Numbered from the stretch's first letter, positions 1 to 6,849 are shown. The stretch is 19,956 bases of DNA from Candidatus Zixiibacteriota bacterium (GCA_003641405.1 QNAF01000009.1:1-19956); one strand, 5' to 3'. A program made the numbers and translations. Notes: generated by a model from the sequence alone, not told the origin.

Positions 1-2
1 GT

Positions 3-212
3 AGGTGGTTTATATAAGAGAGAGAGGTGGTCAACTTACACTCTCTATGAAAGTAGAAAATAAAAAAACTATATATATATGTTAGAGGACAAAGGACACC
101 TAATTTTTTTTAAGCCACCTGCCACTTTGTGCCACCTTTGCCACCTTTCGATTAACGACCTAATTACAACGACTTAAGGTGGTTCAACGAGCGTGCCACC
201 TTCGTGCCACCT
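3..212. repeat. Cluster of CCACCT/AGGTGG hexamers in both orientations
   Basis: CCACCT occurs at 115-120, 132-137, 141-146, 196-201 and 207-212. Four of these copies extend to GCCACCTT, and 121-127 carries the variant GCCACTT. The reverse complement AGGTGG occurs at 3-8, 25-30 and 177-182, with one more copy at 635-640. Three of the reverse copies extend to AGGTGGTT (3-10, 177-184, 635-642). Spacing between the forward copies is short and irregular (9-17, then 55, then 11 nt). This resembles a protein-binding array such as a terminase recognition site, origin iterons or operators. The ligand is unknown. Confidence 0.7.
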
Positions 213-463
213 TGATGGCAGATCGGAAAACCATCTTGCACCTTCTCATATTTTTTGCTAGGCAGAAATGCTTTGTTTTACTAAATAAGATATTCGCCAC
301 GGTTATTCCATCTAAGAGCGATATAACATGGCCAGCATGCAATGGTATTGATTGGCTCAGGATATTGCAGGAACATACCCTCCTGTCCATTTTAGGGCTA
401 TGTGGTGGTGATATGGTGGTTGGTGGTGTGCGTGCGCTGCTTGGCTGGTGTGGCCAGGCGGAT

Positions 464-569
464 AAGCTAATGTGATAGGTGATGTGTGTGGTCTATCTCG
501 TTGATATTGCGTAAAGGTGCGTAGATACAGGGAGATAGAGGGCTAAGTTAATGTAATGGTTGATGTGTG
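464..569 (+). repeat. Imperfect 25-nt direct repeat, copies 81 nt apart
   Basis: The copies are 464-488 and 545-569. Both begin AAG[C/T]TAATGT and end TGATGTGTG. By eye they agree at 21 of 25 positions, differing at repeat positions 4, 11, 14 and 16. The copies lie in the region with no credible gene. They could be two binding sites for one protein or the trace of a duplication. Confidence 0.55.
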
Positions 570-586
570 CCAGGATGCCAGACCCA

Positions 587-606
587 CCCCCCCCTATCAA
601 GGGGGT
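587..606. other. C-run/G-run hairpin
   Basis: Eight C (587-594), a six-base spacer TATCAA and five G (601-605) can fold into a compact G:C hairpin. The G run can also pair with the CCCC that follows at 610-613. No U-tract follows on either strand, so it is not a standard terminator. Its function is unknown. Confidence 0.45.
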
Positions 607-862
607 ACACCCCAAAGTGCGAGATTGAGGGTGGAGGTGGTTACCCCCATCCATCCACAAAATTCAAAAAATAAGCATTATGTATTACTTTATATTACGC
701 AGCTAACTAGCTATATTCACGGCACAATATGCACTTGCATTACAGGGTGTTATGTTGTATTATCCTTATATGCAACCAATCAACCTACGAATCCACAAGA
801 AGACCTTTCTGGCACTGAAAGCTATTGCTTTGGCTGAGGATAGGACGGTTAGTTATATAATC

Positions 863-868
863 AGGAGG
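863..868 (+). promoter_or_regulatory. Strong Shine-Dalgarno AGGAGG ahead of the 17-codon leader ORF
   Basis: AGGAGG lies 7 nt before the ATG at 876, which is ideal spacing. It is the strongest ribosome binding site at the entrance of the gene block. The next long gene starts at 926, too far away to use it directly, so ribosomes loaded here would first translate the short ORF. Confidence 0.65.
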
Positions 869-875
869 TTCATTA

Positions 876-929
876 ATGAAGGAATTAACCAGCAAGAACA
901 AGGTTGATCTAAACTGGGGTGTTCGATGA
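876..929 (+). CDS. 17-residue leader ORF coupled to the small terminase gene
   Basis: The ORF encodes MKELTSKNKVDLNWGVR. It has a consensus ribosome binding site (863-868), and its stop TGA (927-929) overlaps the ATG (926) of the next gene in the ATGA arrangement used throughout this module. I do not recognise the peptide. It is short, charged and has no membrane segment. The simplest reading is a leader whose translation delivers ribosomes to the terminase gene, whose own site (GGGGTG, 916-921) is weaker. It could instead be a remnant of an older gene start. It is too short for sequence statistics, so the case rests on the ribosome binding site and the overlap. Confidence 0.45.
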   Translation: MKELTSKNKVDLNWGVR

Positions 930-1630
930 ACCTACCCACTACCACGCAGGCACGAGGCTATCGGCTTAACGAGCTGGCCAAGGTGCTTGACCATCCTGAT
1001 CTGGACGAGGTTAGTTTACTTTGTACCTTGCTGGATACCCCTGACTCTATTTATGTTACCCTTAACCGGATTACTCCCCTGAAGGGTAAGGCGACTTCTT
1101 TTAAATCTATTGTTAATCGGAACAACCTATCCAAGCTGAGGGATAACGGATGGCGGTATGAACCTGTTATTGCCCATTCACCGGCCTTATCGAATTTACG
1201 GGCCTTTATTTTGGACTGTCAGAATCCTGTTGCTATAATGCAATCGTTACCTTTTACGGAACTGACTTCACCTTTTGACGATACCCTTGGCCGGATGGAT
1301 GCTATCTGTCATGTATGGGCTGATGCTGATTTTATTGATAAATTGTATGGCATCCCGAAGAACGACCTCACTGTCCATGAGCGCAGCCTCTTAACTGGAG
1401 TCGGCCGCAGATACTTTTACGCTAAGATAGGGGCCGATGACGAGGAAGAGACTAAGGACAGGATGAAGGCTGTGGAAGCATTGGGTAAGCTGGACGGTGA
1501 TTTTGTTGAGCGGAAGGAAGTCCACACAACCAGTGAAGAGCGCACATTAACCCTTGTTATCGGGGAGAGTGGTTTTGTCCCCAAACAGTTACAGGAAATA
1601 CCGGAGGCTGAGTTAATTGCCGAAGATTAA
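926..1630 (+). CDS. terS: Probable terminase small subunit
   Basis: This 234-residue soluble protein lies directly upstream of, and overlaps by 14 nt, a clear large terminase gene, the normal place for the small subunit. Small subunits bind the packaging site on concatemeric phage DNA and regulate the large-subunit motor. The C-terminal part has an acidic, helical stretch (about 170-190) leading to a segment with KAVEALGKLDGDF followed by ERKEVHTT. This recalls the end of many small subunits, where a 'LGK..G.F..K.EV' segment precedes a short beta region. The N-terminal half has repeated hydrophobic and acidic helices but no helix-turn-helix that I can assign with confidence. The start is coupled to a 17-codon upstream ORF. 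The call depends on position plus this weak C-terminal resemblance; an unrelated phage protein remains possible. Confidence 0.6.
   Translation: MNLPTTTQARGYRLNELAKVLDHPDLDEVSLLCTLLDTPDSIYVTLNRITPLKGKATSFKSIVNRNNLSKLRDNGWRYEPVIAHSPALSNLRAFILDCQNPVAIMQSLPFTELTSPFDDTLGRMDAICHVWADADFIDKLYGIPKNDLTVHERSLLTGVGRRYFYAKIGADDEEETKDRMKAVEALGKLDGDFVERKEVHTTSEERTLTLVIGESGFVPKQLQEIPEAELIAED
1603..1607 (+). promoter_or_regulatory. Shine-Dalgarno GGAGG that selects a TTG start
   Basis: GGAGG sits inside the end of the small terminase gene, 9 nt before the TTG at 1617. No ATG or GTG follows for more than 20 codons in that frame, and the ATP-binding motif begins only 30 codons in, so TTG is the only plausible start. 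Confidence 0.75.
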
Positions 1631-3029
1631 ATTAGATTACGACCCTAGACCATTCCAGGCTACGCTTCATAATGACCCTGCCCGGTTCAGTGTATGGATG
1701 CTTCATCGCCGTGCCGGTAAGACCGTTTGTGCTATCATGGAATTAATCTTCCGGGCATGGAATTTAGCGTCTAACCAGCCTGACCTTAAACGGCCACGCC
1801 TTGCATATATTGCACCACTAAAGACACAGGCTAAAAGGATAGCTTGGGATTATATACAGGACTTGACCAGTTGCTTCCCTGACCGGATTGTCCGGCAGAC
1901 TGAGTTAGCTGTTGACTTGCCTAGTCTTAATAATACCCGGATATACCTTATCGGTGCCGACCAGCCTGATAGTCTCCGTGGTATTTACCTTGATGGCGTA
2001 GTTTTTGACGAGATTGACCAGGTTAACTTCCGCACCTTTACCGAGATTATACGCCCTGCCTTGGCAGATAGAAAGGGTACTTGTGTTTTTGCAGGAACAC
2101 CTAAAGGCCGGAATAATTTATATAACCTTTATCATAACGTGGCCCCTGGCAATCCTGACTGGTCACGGTACATGTGGACGGTTGAAGATACTGGCTTGAT
2201 TGACGAGAAGGAGTTGAAGTCTATCAAGCTGGAAACACCTGAAGCTGAATATCAGCAGGAGTATATGTGTAGCTTTGACGCAGCTATTCGGGGGGCTTAT
2301 TATTCTAAGCTGATTAATCGACACTCGCACCAGCAGAAATCATTCGCCTATGATCCATCATTACCGGTTTACTCTGTTTGGGATTTGGGCATGGCAGATG
2401 CAACATCTATCATCGTGTTCCAAACCCTCGCCACAGGTTCGAAGCTGCCTGAAATAAGAATACTTGACTATTATGAAAACCAATCTGAACCTTTGCAGCA
2501 TTATGTCGGGCATATTCACAGTCTTGGTCTGCCTTTCGTGCGCCATTACTTGCCCCACGATATACGTGTCCGTTCGCTATCCACAGGTGTTACTAGACTT
2601 CAAACACTTCGCGGGATGGGGTTAAACAATGTTTCGATAGTCCCGAAAGCATCGGTTCAAGATGGAATTAACGCTGTCCGAAACCTTATCCCTGGCACAT
2701 GGTTTAACACGACGGATGACGACCCATCCCCGGCACAGGAGCGAGTTGGTCAGTTACTTGAGCATTTACGGCAATATCGAGCAAGAACAGACCAGAAGAA
2801 CCCTGACATCTTACACGCCACCCCAGTTCACGATGAACATTCGCACGGGGCTGATGCCATGAGATACCTGGCCCTGTCCGGCGCATTTAAAAACCGAGAC
2901 GATGGCCCATCCACGAACCAACGCCATGCCAACGGCACAAACTACGACCCACTAGCCGGACAGTATACCACAGCCAATCCCCGCTCTGACAGACTCAGTA
3001 ACCCTGACAACTATAATCCCTATGCGTGA
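1617..3029 (+). CDS. terL: Terminase large subunit (packaging ATPase/nuclease)
   Basis: This is the motor that cuts concatemeric DNA and pumps it through the portal into the prohead. At 470 residues it is of normal length. The ATPase domain has a Walker A-type loop HRRAGKT (30-36), Walker B VVFDE (128-132, with catalytic Glu132) and a coupling motif FAGTPKG (158-164). The nuclease domain begins near SVWDLGMAD, with Asp256 as the likely first metal ligand. It closes with HDEHSHGADAMRY (405-417), where Asp413 is a probable ligand, as in other large terminases. It starts at TTG inside the upstream gene with a good ribosome binding site, and ends overlapping the next gene by 8 nt. The Walker A loop has HRRAGKT rather than a textbook GxxxxGKT, which is common in this family. 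Confidence 0.96.
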   Translation: MPKIKLDYDPRPFQATLHNDPARFSVWMLHRRAGKTVCAIMELIFRAWNLASNQPDLKRPRLAYIAPLKTQAKRIAWDYIQDLTSCFPDRIVRQTELAVDLPSLNNTRIYLIGADQPDSLRGIYLDGVVFDEIDQVNFRTFTEIIRPALADRKGTCVFAGTPKGRNNLYNLYHNVAPGNPDWSRYMWTVEDTGLIDEKELKSIKLETPEAEYQQEYMCSFDAAIRGAYYSKLINRHSHQQKSFAYDPSLPVYSVWDLGMADATSIIVFQTLATGSKLPEIRILDYYENQSEPLQHYVGHIHSLGLPFVRHYLPHDIRVRSLSTGVTRLQTLRGMGLNNVSIVPKASVQDGINAVRNLIPGTWFNTTDDDPSPAQERVGQLLEHLRQYRARTDQKNPDILHATPVHDEHSHGADAMRYLALSGAFKNRDDGPSTNQRHANGTNYDPLAGQYTTANPRSDRLSNPDNYNPYA

Positions 3030-3525
3030 CGAAACTACAATAGTCCTAATTAATGAGAAGACAGCCAACCTCTGCCCTTACATCTTCGATAGGTTTACTG
3101 AGGATGATATAAAGGCATTGTTCTATGACGGTTCAGTTACTTGCTGGCAGGATTTCGAGTCAGCGGCCTTGCTGGATGGGATTTATATGTGGATGATATG
3201 GAGTGGGACTGATTGTATTGGTATCTGCTACTCCATGGATCATGGGCCTGCAAGTTGTACCTTCCATTATGGCGTGTTCCCTGAGTACCGAGGCCGCTAT
3301 GCTTTGCGGGTACTAAAGGAAATGCTAGAATTGCTACCCCTTACCCTTCCTGAGATTTACCTGGATATTACCTTGATAGGAATTACCCCATCTTGCAACC
3401 CTCAAGCTATTAGAATGGCGAATCTATGCGGATTTAAAACCGTTGGCAAAATCCCCCACATACTGTACGATGCTTACCAGGATAAGGCTATGGACGGTGT
3501 GATTACATATTTTAGAGGAGAATGA
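3022..3525 (+). CDS. GNAT-fold acetyltransferase-like phage protein
   Basis: The 167-residue product shows the layout of a GCN5-related N-acetyltransferase. A beta strand and acetyl-CoA loop appear at FHYGVFPEYRGRYAL (81-95), where R90-G91-R92 and A94 take the place of the usual R/QxxGxG/A loop. A C-terminal NPQAIRMANLCGFKTVGKI (126-144) corresponds to the N..A...Y...GF...G motif of the family. GNAT-like proteins sit among structural genes in several T7-like and related podoviruses, sometimes as virion proteins; the substrate here is unknown. The ATG overlaps the terminase stop by 8 nt and has no clear ribosome binding site, so translation is probably coupled. The pyrophosphate loop is imperfect, so a non-catalytic role is possible. 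Confidence 0.7.
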   Translation: MRDETTIVLINEKTANLCPYIFDRFTEDDIKALFYDGSVTCWQDFESAALLDGIYMWMIWSGTDCIGICYSMDHGPASCTFHYGVFPEYRGRYALRVLKEMLELLPLTLPEIYLDITLIGITPSCNPQAIRMANLCGFKTVGKIPHILYDAYQDKAMDGVITYFRGE

Positions 3526-3526
3526 T

Positions 3527-3889
3527 ATGGGTAGTTTCGTTAGTAACTTAATCAATCCGGCGGGGGCAATAGTTAAAAAAATTTCTGGGTCAAATGATGA
3601 CCGGCACATATACAACCCTGGGGGAATATTGCTAGATAAACTGGAACTCCCAGATTACGCTGCTGGTCTTGACCCCAAAATGCAATCACCAGAATCTTTA
3701 GAGGCGGCGGCGGCAAACGAAGCGGCGGCGGCGGCACCGGCTGTAGACACAGGCCCGGCAGTACCAGGGGCAGTACCATCCCAAACTGTTGCCGCTGTTA
3801 CTAAGCCCAACCAATCCTTCACTTCAGCAGGCGCGAAGGGTCTTGGCGCTTACAAAGGCAAGGGCCGTAAACGCCTGTTGGGTGATTGA
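3527..3889 (+). CDS. Small Ala/Pro-rich phage protein of unknown function
   Basis: This 120-residue protein lies between the terminase block and the portal gene, starting 1 nt after the previous stop with a strong AGAGGAG ribosome binding site (3514-3520). The N-terminal 45 residues (MGSFVSNLINPAGAIVKK and following) look amphipathic. The middle (about 58-70) is nearly all alanine, encoded by GCG-rich runs at 3703-3736. The C-terminus is basic (KGKGRKR, about 110-116). Small proteins with a Gly/Ala N-terminus and a disordered middle are common at this place in podovirus genomes, but I know of no proven role. An assembly or minor virion protein is a guess. The strong ribosome binding site and exact fit between neighbours support it as a real gene. 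Confidence 0.7.
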   Translation: MGSFVSNLINPAGAIVKKISGSNDDRHIYNPGGILLDKLELPDYAAGLDPKMQSPESLEAAAANEAAAAAPAVDTGPAVPGAVPSQTVAAVTKPNQSFTSAGAKGLGAYKGKGRKRLLGD

Positions 3890-3891
3890 TT

Positions 3892-5499
3892 ATGAGTGAG
3901 AAAGCGCAGAAGTTAATAAAAAGATACGAAGCCCTGTACGGTGAGCGGCAGAATTGGGAGTGGCAATGGCAGGAGATAGCCGACCGCATTAGCCCGAACA
4001 ATGCCGATTTCAACGTAACCCATTCGCCCGGCGAGAAGCGGATGCAGAAGATATTTGATTCCACGGGCCTTCATGCGAATAACATGCTTGCTGCCGGGCT
4101 TTTCTCCATGCTGACCTCTCCTAGCCAGAAGTGGTTTGAGATGGAGCCGGGTGACGACCGCCTTGCTAGTAATCCGCAAGTAAGGGTGTATCTGAAAGAA
4201 GTCACCGATATTATGCTGCATGAACTTCGGAAACCCAAGGCCGGGTTTAACACGGCTATGCACGAGATGTACCTTGAATATTGCGCTTTCGGGACGGCAT
4301 CTATTTTCGCTACCGAGGGAGAGGATAAGCACCTCCTTTTTAACTGTATCCCTCTCCGTGAGATTTTCATAGCTGAATCAGCAGAGGGCCGTGTTGATAC
4401 CGTCTTCCGTAAATATACCTACACTGTCCGGCAGATGGCGCAGAAGTTTGGCGTTAAGGCCTTGTCCGAGGACTGCCAAAAGCTGTTTGCTGACGGGAAG
4501 TACGACAAGAAGGTTGATGTTCTCCACGTTGTTATGCCAAGGGCAGATGCTAAACGTGACTCTCTCCTTGCTGTTGATAAGCCTATTGCCTCTATTTTCA
4601 TGGAGGTTAAGCAGAAGCATATCCTGAAGGAAACGGGCTATGATGAAATGCCCATTTTCGTTCCCCGGTTCTACAAGGGGCCGACTGAGAAGTATGGTCG
4701 TAGCCCAGGCACAGATGCCCTTCCATGGGTTAAAGAGCTGCAAACTGTCAAGAAGTCAGTCACCAAGATCATCCAGAAGAAAGCCGATCCACCGTTAATG
4801 GCTCCTGACGATGGTTTTATCAACCCTGTCAACACTACCCCTGGTGGCCTCAATTTTTACCGTGCTGGGACTGACCCGAAAGATAGGATTCAGCCTTTTG
4901 GTAATGACGGTGAAGTTAATTCAGCCGTTGAATATTTGAATGATACACGGCAGCAGATTCGTGAAATGTTCTTCATGGATCAACTGCAACTCCAGCAAGG
5001 GCCGCAAATGACCGCCACCGAGGTCTTGCAGCGTGTTGAAGAGAAGTTACGTCTTATGGGGCCGGTGCTTGGCCGTATCCAGACCGAGCTGCTCGACCCT
5101 ATGATTGACCGGATGTTCGGTGTCCTTATGCGGTCAGGGAAGTTTTCAGAAGCCCCGGAAGAGTTGCGAGGGCAGGAGCTTAAAGTTACCTACACATCTC
5201 CTATTGCTAGAGCGCAGGAGCAGTTAGAGGCTAATGGCCTTGTCCGGTCACTTGATATTCTTATGCCCTTGATGGACAGAAAGCCTGAGATGATGGGTAA
5301 GTTTGATACTGACTCTATTACCGAGGGTGTTTTTAATATGTTCTCGGTATCCCCTAAGTTCTTGGTTGACCAGGAAACGGTGGAGGCGCAACGAGCGCAA
5401 GAGGCAGAAATGGTAGAGGCCGAACGCACTGCCCCTGTTCTTCAGCAGGCGGGACAAGGTGCAGCTTCAATAGCAGGAATCCAACAACAAGGAGAGTAA
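3892..5499 (+). CDS. Portal protein (head-to-tail connector)
   Basis: The protein forms the dodecameric ring at one capsid vertex through which DNA enters and leaves and on which the tail is built. It belongs to the T7 gp8-type 'bacteriophage head to tail connecting protein' family. The N-terminus has the family's helical opening (RYEALYGERQNWEWQWQEIA) followed by NNMLAAGLFSMLTSPSQKWF. A helical crown-side region lies near the end, with a Gln/Glu/Ala-rich tail. The 535-residue length fits gp8-like portals. The frame extends upstream to a TTG at 3886, but that lies inside the previous gene's last codons. I chose the ATG at 3892 (MSEKAQ), 2 nt after that gene's stop, with GGTGA (3881-3885) at suitable spacing. 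Confidence 0.93.
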   Translation: MSEKAQKLIKRYEALYGERQNWEWQWQEIADRISPNNADFNVTHSPGEKRMQKIFDSTGLHANNMLAAGLFSMLTSPSQKWFEMEPGDDRLASNPQVRVYLKEVTDIMLHELRKPKAGFNTAMHEMYLEYCAFGTASIFATEGEDKHLLFNCIPLREIFIAESAEGRVDTVFRKYTYTVRQMAQKFGVKALSEDCQKLFADGKYDKKVDVLHVVMPRADAKRDSLLAVDKPIASIFMEVKQKHILKETGYDEMPIFVPRFYKGPTEKYGRSPGTDALPWVKELQTVKKSVTKIIQKKADPPLMAPDDGFINPVNTTPGGLNFYRAGTDPKDRIQPFGNDGEVNSAVEYLNDTRQQIREMFFMDQLQLQQGPQMTATEVLQRVEEKLRLMGPVLGRIQTELLDPMIDRMFGVLMRSGKFSEAPEELRGQELKVTYTSPIARAQEQLEANGLVRSLDILMPLMDRKPEMMGKFDTDSITEGVFNMFSVSPKFLVDQETVEAQRAQEAEMVEAERTAPVLQQAGQGAASIAGIQQQGE

Positions 5500-5501
5500 A
5501 T

Positions 5502-5612
5502 ATGTCAACTTCAAACGATGATATGACCAGTCCCAATGATACCCGTAGCAAGGAGTTCAGTAACGTGACCACCGATACTCGTACCCGTAGCAATACCTAT
5601 ATCGGTGAGTAA
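5502..5612 (+). CDS. 36-residue Ser/Thr/Asn-rich small protein
   Basis: A short gene fills the gap between portal and Bbp19-like genes. It has a good ribosome binding site (GGAG at 5491-5494, within the end of the portal gene) 7 nt before its ATG, and its TAA overlaps the next ATG as TAATG. The product is hydrophilic and lacks hydrophobic segments. It has two similar units, NDTRSKEFSN and TDTRTRSNTY, encoded by an exact 12-nt repeat. I do not recognise it. It may be a small virion or assembly factor, or mainly a coupling cistron for the gene that follows, which has no good ribosome binding site of its own. Confidence 0.6.
   Translation: MSTSNDDMTSPNDTRSKEFSNVTTDTRTRSNTYIGE
5540..5593 (+). 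repeat. Exact 12-nt direct repeat inside the small ORF
   Basis: TACCCGTAGCAA occurs at 5540-5551 and 5582-5593. The offset is 42 nt, a multiple of three, so both copies encode the same residues and the repeat is visible in the protein as DTRSK and TRSN. A small in-frame duplication is the simplest origin. Confidence 0.75.
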
Positions 5613-5854
5613 TGAAGGCTAAATTGGATTTATACAAGCGGGTCTTTGGTAGTGACGATGGCAAGGCTGTCTTGGCTGACATGGCCGTTGAGTGTGGCTT
5701 GCTTTCTACCCATGTTCAGGGCAAGACCATTGACCCTAATTACATCACCTTTAAGGAGGGCGAGCGTAACGCTGTCCTTCGTATCATAACCGCTCTCGAA
5801 TATGACTTGAACGATTTTAGGGAGCTTGCAAAACCAAATAGGAGCGTAACATGA
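5612..5854 (+). CDS. Bbp19-like small phage protein
   Basis: This 80-residue protein resembles the Bbp19-like phage family, named after Bordetella phage BPP-1. It opens with a helix LYKRVFGSDDGKAVLADM (7-24), then a Cys/Leu segment, a loop with a DPNYITFKEGER motif (about 41-52), and a helix VLRIITALEYDL. These match the family's 'Y..vF....G..vL.dL' and 'fREG.R....rI' pattern. Members are found between portal and scaffold genes; their role is not established as far as I know. The gene is coupled on both sides: TAATG with the 36-residue ORF and ATGA with the scaffold gene. Confidence 0.75.
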   Translation: MKAKLDLYKRVFGSDDGKAVLADMAVECGLLSTHVQGKTIDPNYITFKEGERNAVLRIITALEYDLNDFRELAKPNRSVT

Positions 5855-6687
5855 GTGAAGAAGAATTAGGACTTGGTGAACCAGCAGCGACGGAAACGCC
5901 TGCTCCGGCTACCCCCACTGCTGGGGAGCCTTCTGATTGGCGTAGCGGCCTGAGCGTGGAGCAGCAGAACAGTCCGGCCTTAAAGGATTTCTCAAGCGTT
6001 GAGGCCTTGGCGGGGAGTTACTTGAACACCAAGTCAATGGTTGGACAGGACAAGGTTGTCAAACCGCAGTCGGACGAGCAATGGAGCGATGTTTATAATA
6101 TGCTTGGTCGGCCAGAGACTGCCGGTGATTACAAGTACGAGTCCATGCCGGAAGTTGACGGGCCTGTCGCAGAGGCCTTGCAGGAAGACCAGTCATGGTT
6201 CAGTGGCGTTGCCCATGAGCTTGGCCTAAGTCAGATGCAGGCTGATAAGTTGTTTTCTGCTTATGCAGGTCGGGCAAACGAAGTGGCACAGACACAAACC
6301 GCTGACGCTGAACAGGCCCATGCCAGAGCTGTCGCAGCTATTGAAAAGGAATGGGGCAACGCATACGACACTAACCTTGACGTGGCCGAACGTGCTGTTA
6401 AACACCTTGGTGGTCAGGCTTTGATGGATGCCCTTGTCAATACAGGCGCAGGGAATAATGTGCTTATTCTTGATGCCTTCATGAAAGCAGGTAAGATGAT
6501 GTCAGAGGATATCGGCATTGACAAGGCCGGGAATGAGGCCAACACCCCAGACCAGTTAAGAGACCAGGTATCGAGCTTGCAGCAGAATCCAGCATATCAA
6601 GATGGGACGCACCCTGACCATTCTCGTATTGTTGAGAAGATGATGCGCCTGAATGAAAGAATATACGGCACAGGCCTTGCCATGTAG
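5851..6687 (+). CDS. Scaffolding (capsid assembly) protein
   Basis: The 278-residue protein lies between portal and major capsid genes, the usual scaffold position. Scaffolds direct capsid protein into procapsids and then leave. It has an acidic, Pro/Ala/Thr-rich N-terminus (1-30). Next is a conserved stretch DWRSGLSVEQQNSPALKDFS (about 29-48) with SVEALAGSYLNTKSMVG, common in T7-like and BPP-1-like scaffolds. A helical, Gln/Ala/Glu-rich middle (about 120-180) and a basic-tipped C-terminal helix (VEKMMRLNERIYG) complete it, as expected of a helical scaffold that contacts the shell through its C-terminus. The ribosome binding site is TAGGAG (5839-5844), 6 nt before the ATG, which overlaps the previous stop. 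Confidence 0.88.
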   Translation: MSEEELGLGEPAATETPAPATPTAGEPSDWRSGLSVEQQNSPALKDFSSVEALAGSYLNTKSMVGQDKVVKPQSDEQWSDVYNMLGRPETAGDYKYESMPEVDGPVAEALQEDQSWFSGVAHELGLSQMQADKLFSAYAGRANEVAQTQTADAEQAHARAVAAIEKEWGNAYDTNLDVAERAVKHLGGQALMDALVNTGAGNNVLILDAFMKAGKMMSEDIGIDKAGNEANTPDQLRDQVSSLQQNPAYQDGTHPDHSRIVEKMMRLNERIYGTGLAM

Positions 6688-6747
6688 TTTGTTTTATGCT
6701 TTAATGTAGGAACTTGGATTACTTTTCCCCTTAGTTGGTTTCTCCCG

Positions 6748-6799
6748 GAAAGGCCCAGAAGCAGACCTCTCATCTGATTCTGGGGCCTTTCATCTTTTG
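6748..6799 (+). terminator. Imperfect intrinsic terminator between scaffold and capsid genes
   Basis: An arm beginning GAAAGGCC (6748) pairs with one ending GGCCTTTC (6791), extending through CAGAA/TTCTG and CAGA/TCTG, with one bulge and one mismatch and a loop of about seven bases. The stem is long and strong, but the run that follows is CATCTTTT rather than a clean U-tract. It may act as a partial terminator or as an RNA-stabilising hairpin that leaves a stable capsid transcript end. Confidence 0.6.
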
Positions 6800-6844
6800 A
6801 AGGACTACCCGCAGAACAGAGAACTTAAAACTTTTCTTTTCAAA

Positions 6845-6849
6845 AGGAG
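6845..6849 (+). promoter_or_regulatory. Strong Shine-Dalgarno of the capsid gene
   Basis: AGGAG within AAAAGGAGA stands 6 nt before the capsid ATG in an A/T-rich, open leader. The capsid gene is the only one in this block with its own untranslated leader of more than 100 nt, which fits the need for very high expression. Confidence 0.75.

Larger units (their letters stand above)
1..875. other. Gene-poor, repeat-rich region upstream of the terminase genes
   Basis: I see no convincing gene here. Two + strand reading frames (GTG at 179 to 475, ATG at 556 to 837) lack a ribosome binding site, match no family I know and look unlike the proteins downstream. The composition changes along the stretch: A/T-rich with an AT dinucleotide run (70-80) and eight T (104-111), then CCACCT repeats, GT-rich DNA (400-490), C and G runs (583-606), then A/T-rich again. 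In tailed phages, DNA next to the small terminase gene often carries the packaging recognition site, late promoters or origin-like repeats, so one of these roles is likely, but which one is inference. No tRNA is evident. Confidence 0.6.

Noticed and set aside
84..111. Possible terminator ending in eight T
   Set aside because: The only stem before the T-run is about five pairs with a bulge, too weak to support a call.
179..475. 98-codon frame starting at GTG
   Set aside because: No ribosome binding site at GTG 179 or the in-frame ATG at 215, it runs across the hexamer repeats and GT-rich DNA, and the product resembles no family I know.
556..837. 93-codon frame starting at ATG
   Set aside because: No ribosome binding site; the start lies inside one copy of the direct repeat and the frame passes through the C/G-run hairpin; the product has no recognisable features.
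856..861. Perfect TATAAT resembling a -10 promoter box
   Set aside because: No good -35 box at proper distance, and a transcript starting just downstream would omit most of the strong ribosome binding site at 863-868.
3703..3736. GCG/GGC repeat tract
   Set aside because: Explained by the poly-alanine segment of the 3527-3889 protein.
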